Below, in pieces: positions 63,101 to 64,000 of a stretch of 64,000 nt of DNA. Origin of the DNA: Symsagittifera roscoffensis (Eukaryota; Xenacoelomorpha; Acoela; Convolutidae); contig NC_087065.1 of the NCBI RefSeq assembly GCF_963678635.1, positions 2,788,001 through 2,852,000 of the forward strand, read 5' to 3'. Below the pieces are notes generated by a model that saw only the letters and a program-made list of their open reading frames with translations, had not been told where the DNA came from and made no database searches. The stretch's first letter is position 1. Each line of letters opens with the position of its first letter. The position numbers were made by a program, and so were the translations under genes.

Positions 63101-64000
63101 TCTTCTGTCTGCAAACAGTCATATCTTTGGTCTGTGAAGCATCTCCTCGGTATGCAAACAGTGATCTCTTCGGTCTGCAAAGCATCGCTTCGGTCTGCAA
63201 AGCATCTGCTCGCTCTGCAAGCAGTCATTTCTTCGGTTTGCAAATAGTCATCTCTCCAGCCTGCAAAGCAGCTATTTTGTCCGCAAACAGTCATCTCTTC
63301 GGTCTGCAATTTATCTCTTTGGTGTGAAAGCAGTCATCTCTTTGGCCTGCAAAGCTTTTTTGGTCTGCAAGCAGTCATCTCTTCGGTCTGCAAAGAATCT
63401 CTTCAATCTGCAAACAGTCATTTCTTTGGTCGTCTGCAATTTATCTCTTCGGTCTGCAAGCAGTCATCTCTTTGGCGTGCAAAGCACCTCTCCAGTCTGC
63501 CAGTAGTCCTTTCCTCGGTCTGCAAAGCATCTCTTCTGTCTGCAAACAGTCATATCTTTGGTCTGTGAAGCATCTCCTCGGTATGCAAACAGTCATCTCT
63601 TCGGTTTGCAAATAGTCATCTCTCCAGCCTGCAAAGCATCCCTTTGGTCCGCAAACAGTCATCTCTTCGGTCTGCATTTTTTCTCTTGGTGTGAAAGCAG
63701 TCATCTCTTTGGTCTGCAAAGCTTTTTTTTGGTCTGCAAGCAGTCATCTCTTCGATCTGCAAAGAATCTCTTCAATCTGCAAACAGTCATTGCTTCGGTC
63801 GTCTGCAATTTATCTCTTCGGTCTGCAAGCAGTCATCTCTTTGGCGTGCAAAGCACCTCTCCAGTTTGCCAGTAGTCCTTTCCTCGGTCTGCAAAGCATC
63901 TCTTCTGTCTGCAAACAGTCATATCTTTGGTCTTTGAAGCATCTCCTCGGTATGCAAACAGTGATCTCTTTGGTCTGCAAAGCATCTCTTCGGTCTGCAA
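60158..64000 (+). repeat. Satellite array 2 (runs off the window)
   Basis: Same monomers and ~432-bp higher-order period as array 1, with T-run markers at about 60782, 61213, 61626, 62058, 62490, 62922, 63355 and 63722. It begins with the same AGACCAAT-CAT-ATTGGTCT inverted pair. Some higher-order units match a specific unit of array 1 better than their neighbours (the ATCTTCAAAGAATC/AGTAATTTC variant at 35870 and at 62520). Confidence 0.95.

Larger units (their letters stand above)
59112..64000 (+). repeat. Segmental duplication, unit 2, right part
   Basis: TATG (59112-59115) is the right target-site duplication, after which sequence collinear with 31250 onward resumes. It includes ~117 bp more of the 125-bp minisatellite than unit 1. 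It runs to the window edge inside satellite array 2. Confidence 0.9.

Overview
The window is AT-rich nuclear DNA from an animal, most likely an invertebrate. The two host genes I can model are split by GT-AG introns with short TTTCAG/TTTTAG acceptors. One encodes a complexin-like protein, a synaptic SNARE regulator, which points to Metazoa. A short CCCTAA run (TTAGGG-type telomere repeat) fits many animal phyla but not the usual insect (TTAGG) or nematode (TTAGGC) repeats. I cannot name the phylum.

Layout. 1-3.1 kb: old dispersed repeats. 3.1-11.84 kb (+): the 3' six exons of a membrane mucin-like gene, with a huge Thr-rich tandem-repeat exon, Cys-rich ephrin-receptor-like repeats, a transmembrane helix and a short tail. 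11.1-23.8 kb: MITEs with target-site duplications, decayed local duplications, and a dead copy of the complexin last exon. 23.57-24.45 kb (-): the last two exons of the intact complexin-like gene. 28.09-64 kb: a tandem segmental duplication. Unit 1 (28090-37000) is 8.9 kb and ends in a satellite array with a ~432-bp higher-order period. Unit 2 starts at 37001, is interrupted at 40193 by an 18.9-kb LTR retroelement, resumes at 59112, and its own satellite array runs off the window.

The retroelement (40197-59111, coding on the minus strand) is the main find. It has 410-bp LTRs differing at one base that I could see, a 4-bp TATG target duplication, and a pre-insertion site preserved in unit 1. 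All large frames are open. In sense order they are: a 77-codon leader ORF, a basic 155-aa ORF overlapping gag, one 2740-aa Gag-Pol frame (capsid, CCHC, protease, RT, RNase H, DD35E integrase), two tiny hydrophobic ORFs, a 378-codon frame with no methionine, an 872-aa envelope-like glycoprotein, and an unrecognised 601-aa protein.

The ORFs look arranged for translation of several proteins from few RNAs. Stretches upstream of the gag and envelope starts are nearly free of AUG in every frame, as expected for leaky scanning. Two of the downstream ORFs begin inside the previous stop codon (ATGA), as expected for termination-reinitiation. This is inference from sequence layout; no expression data are available here.
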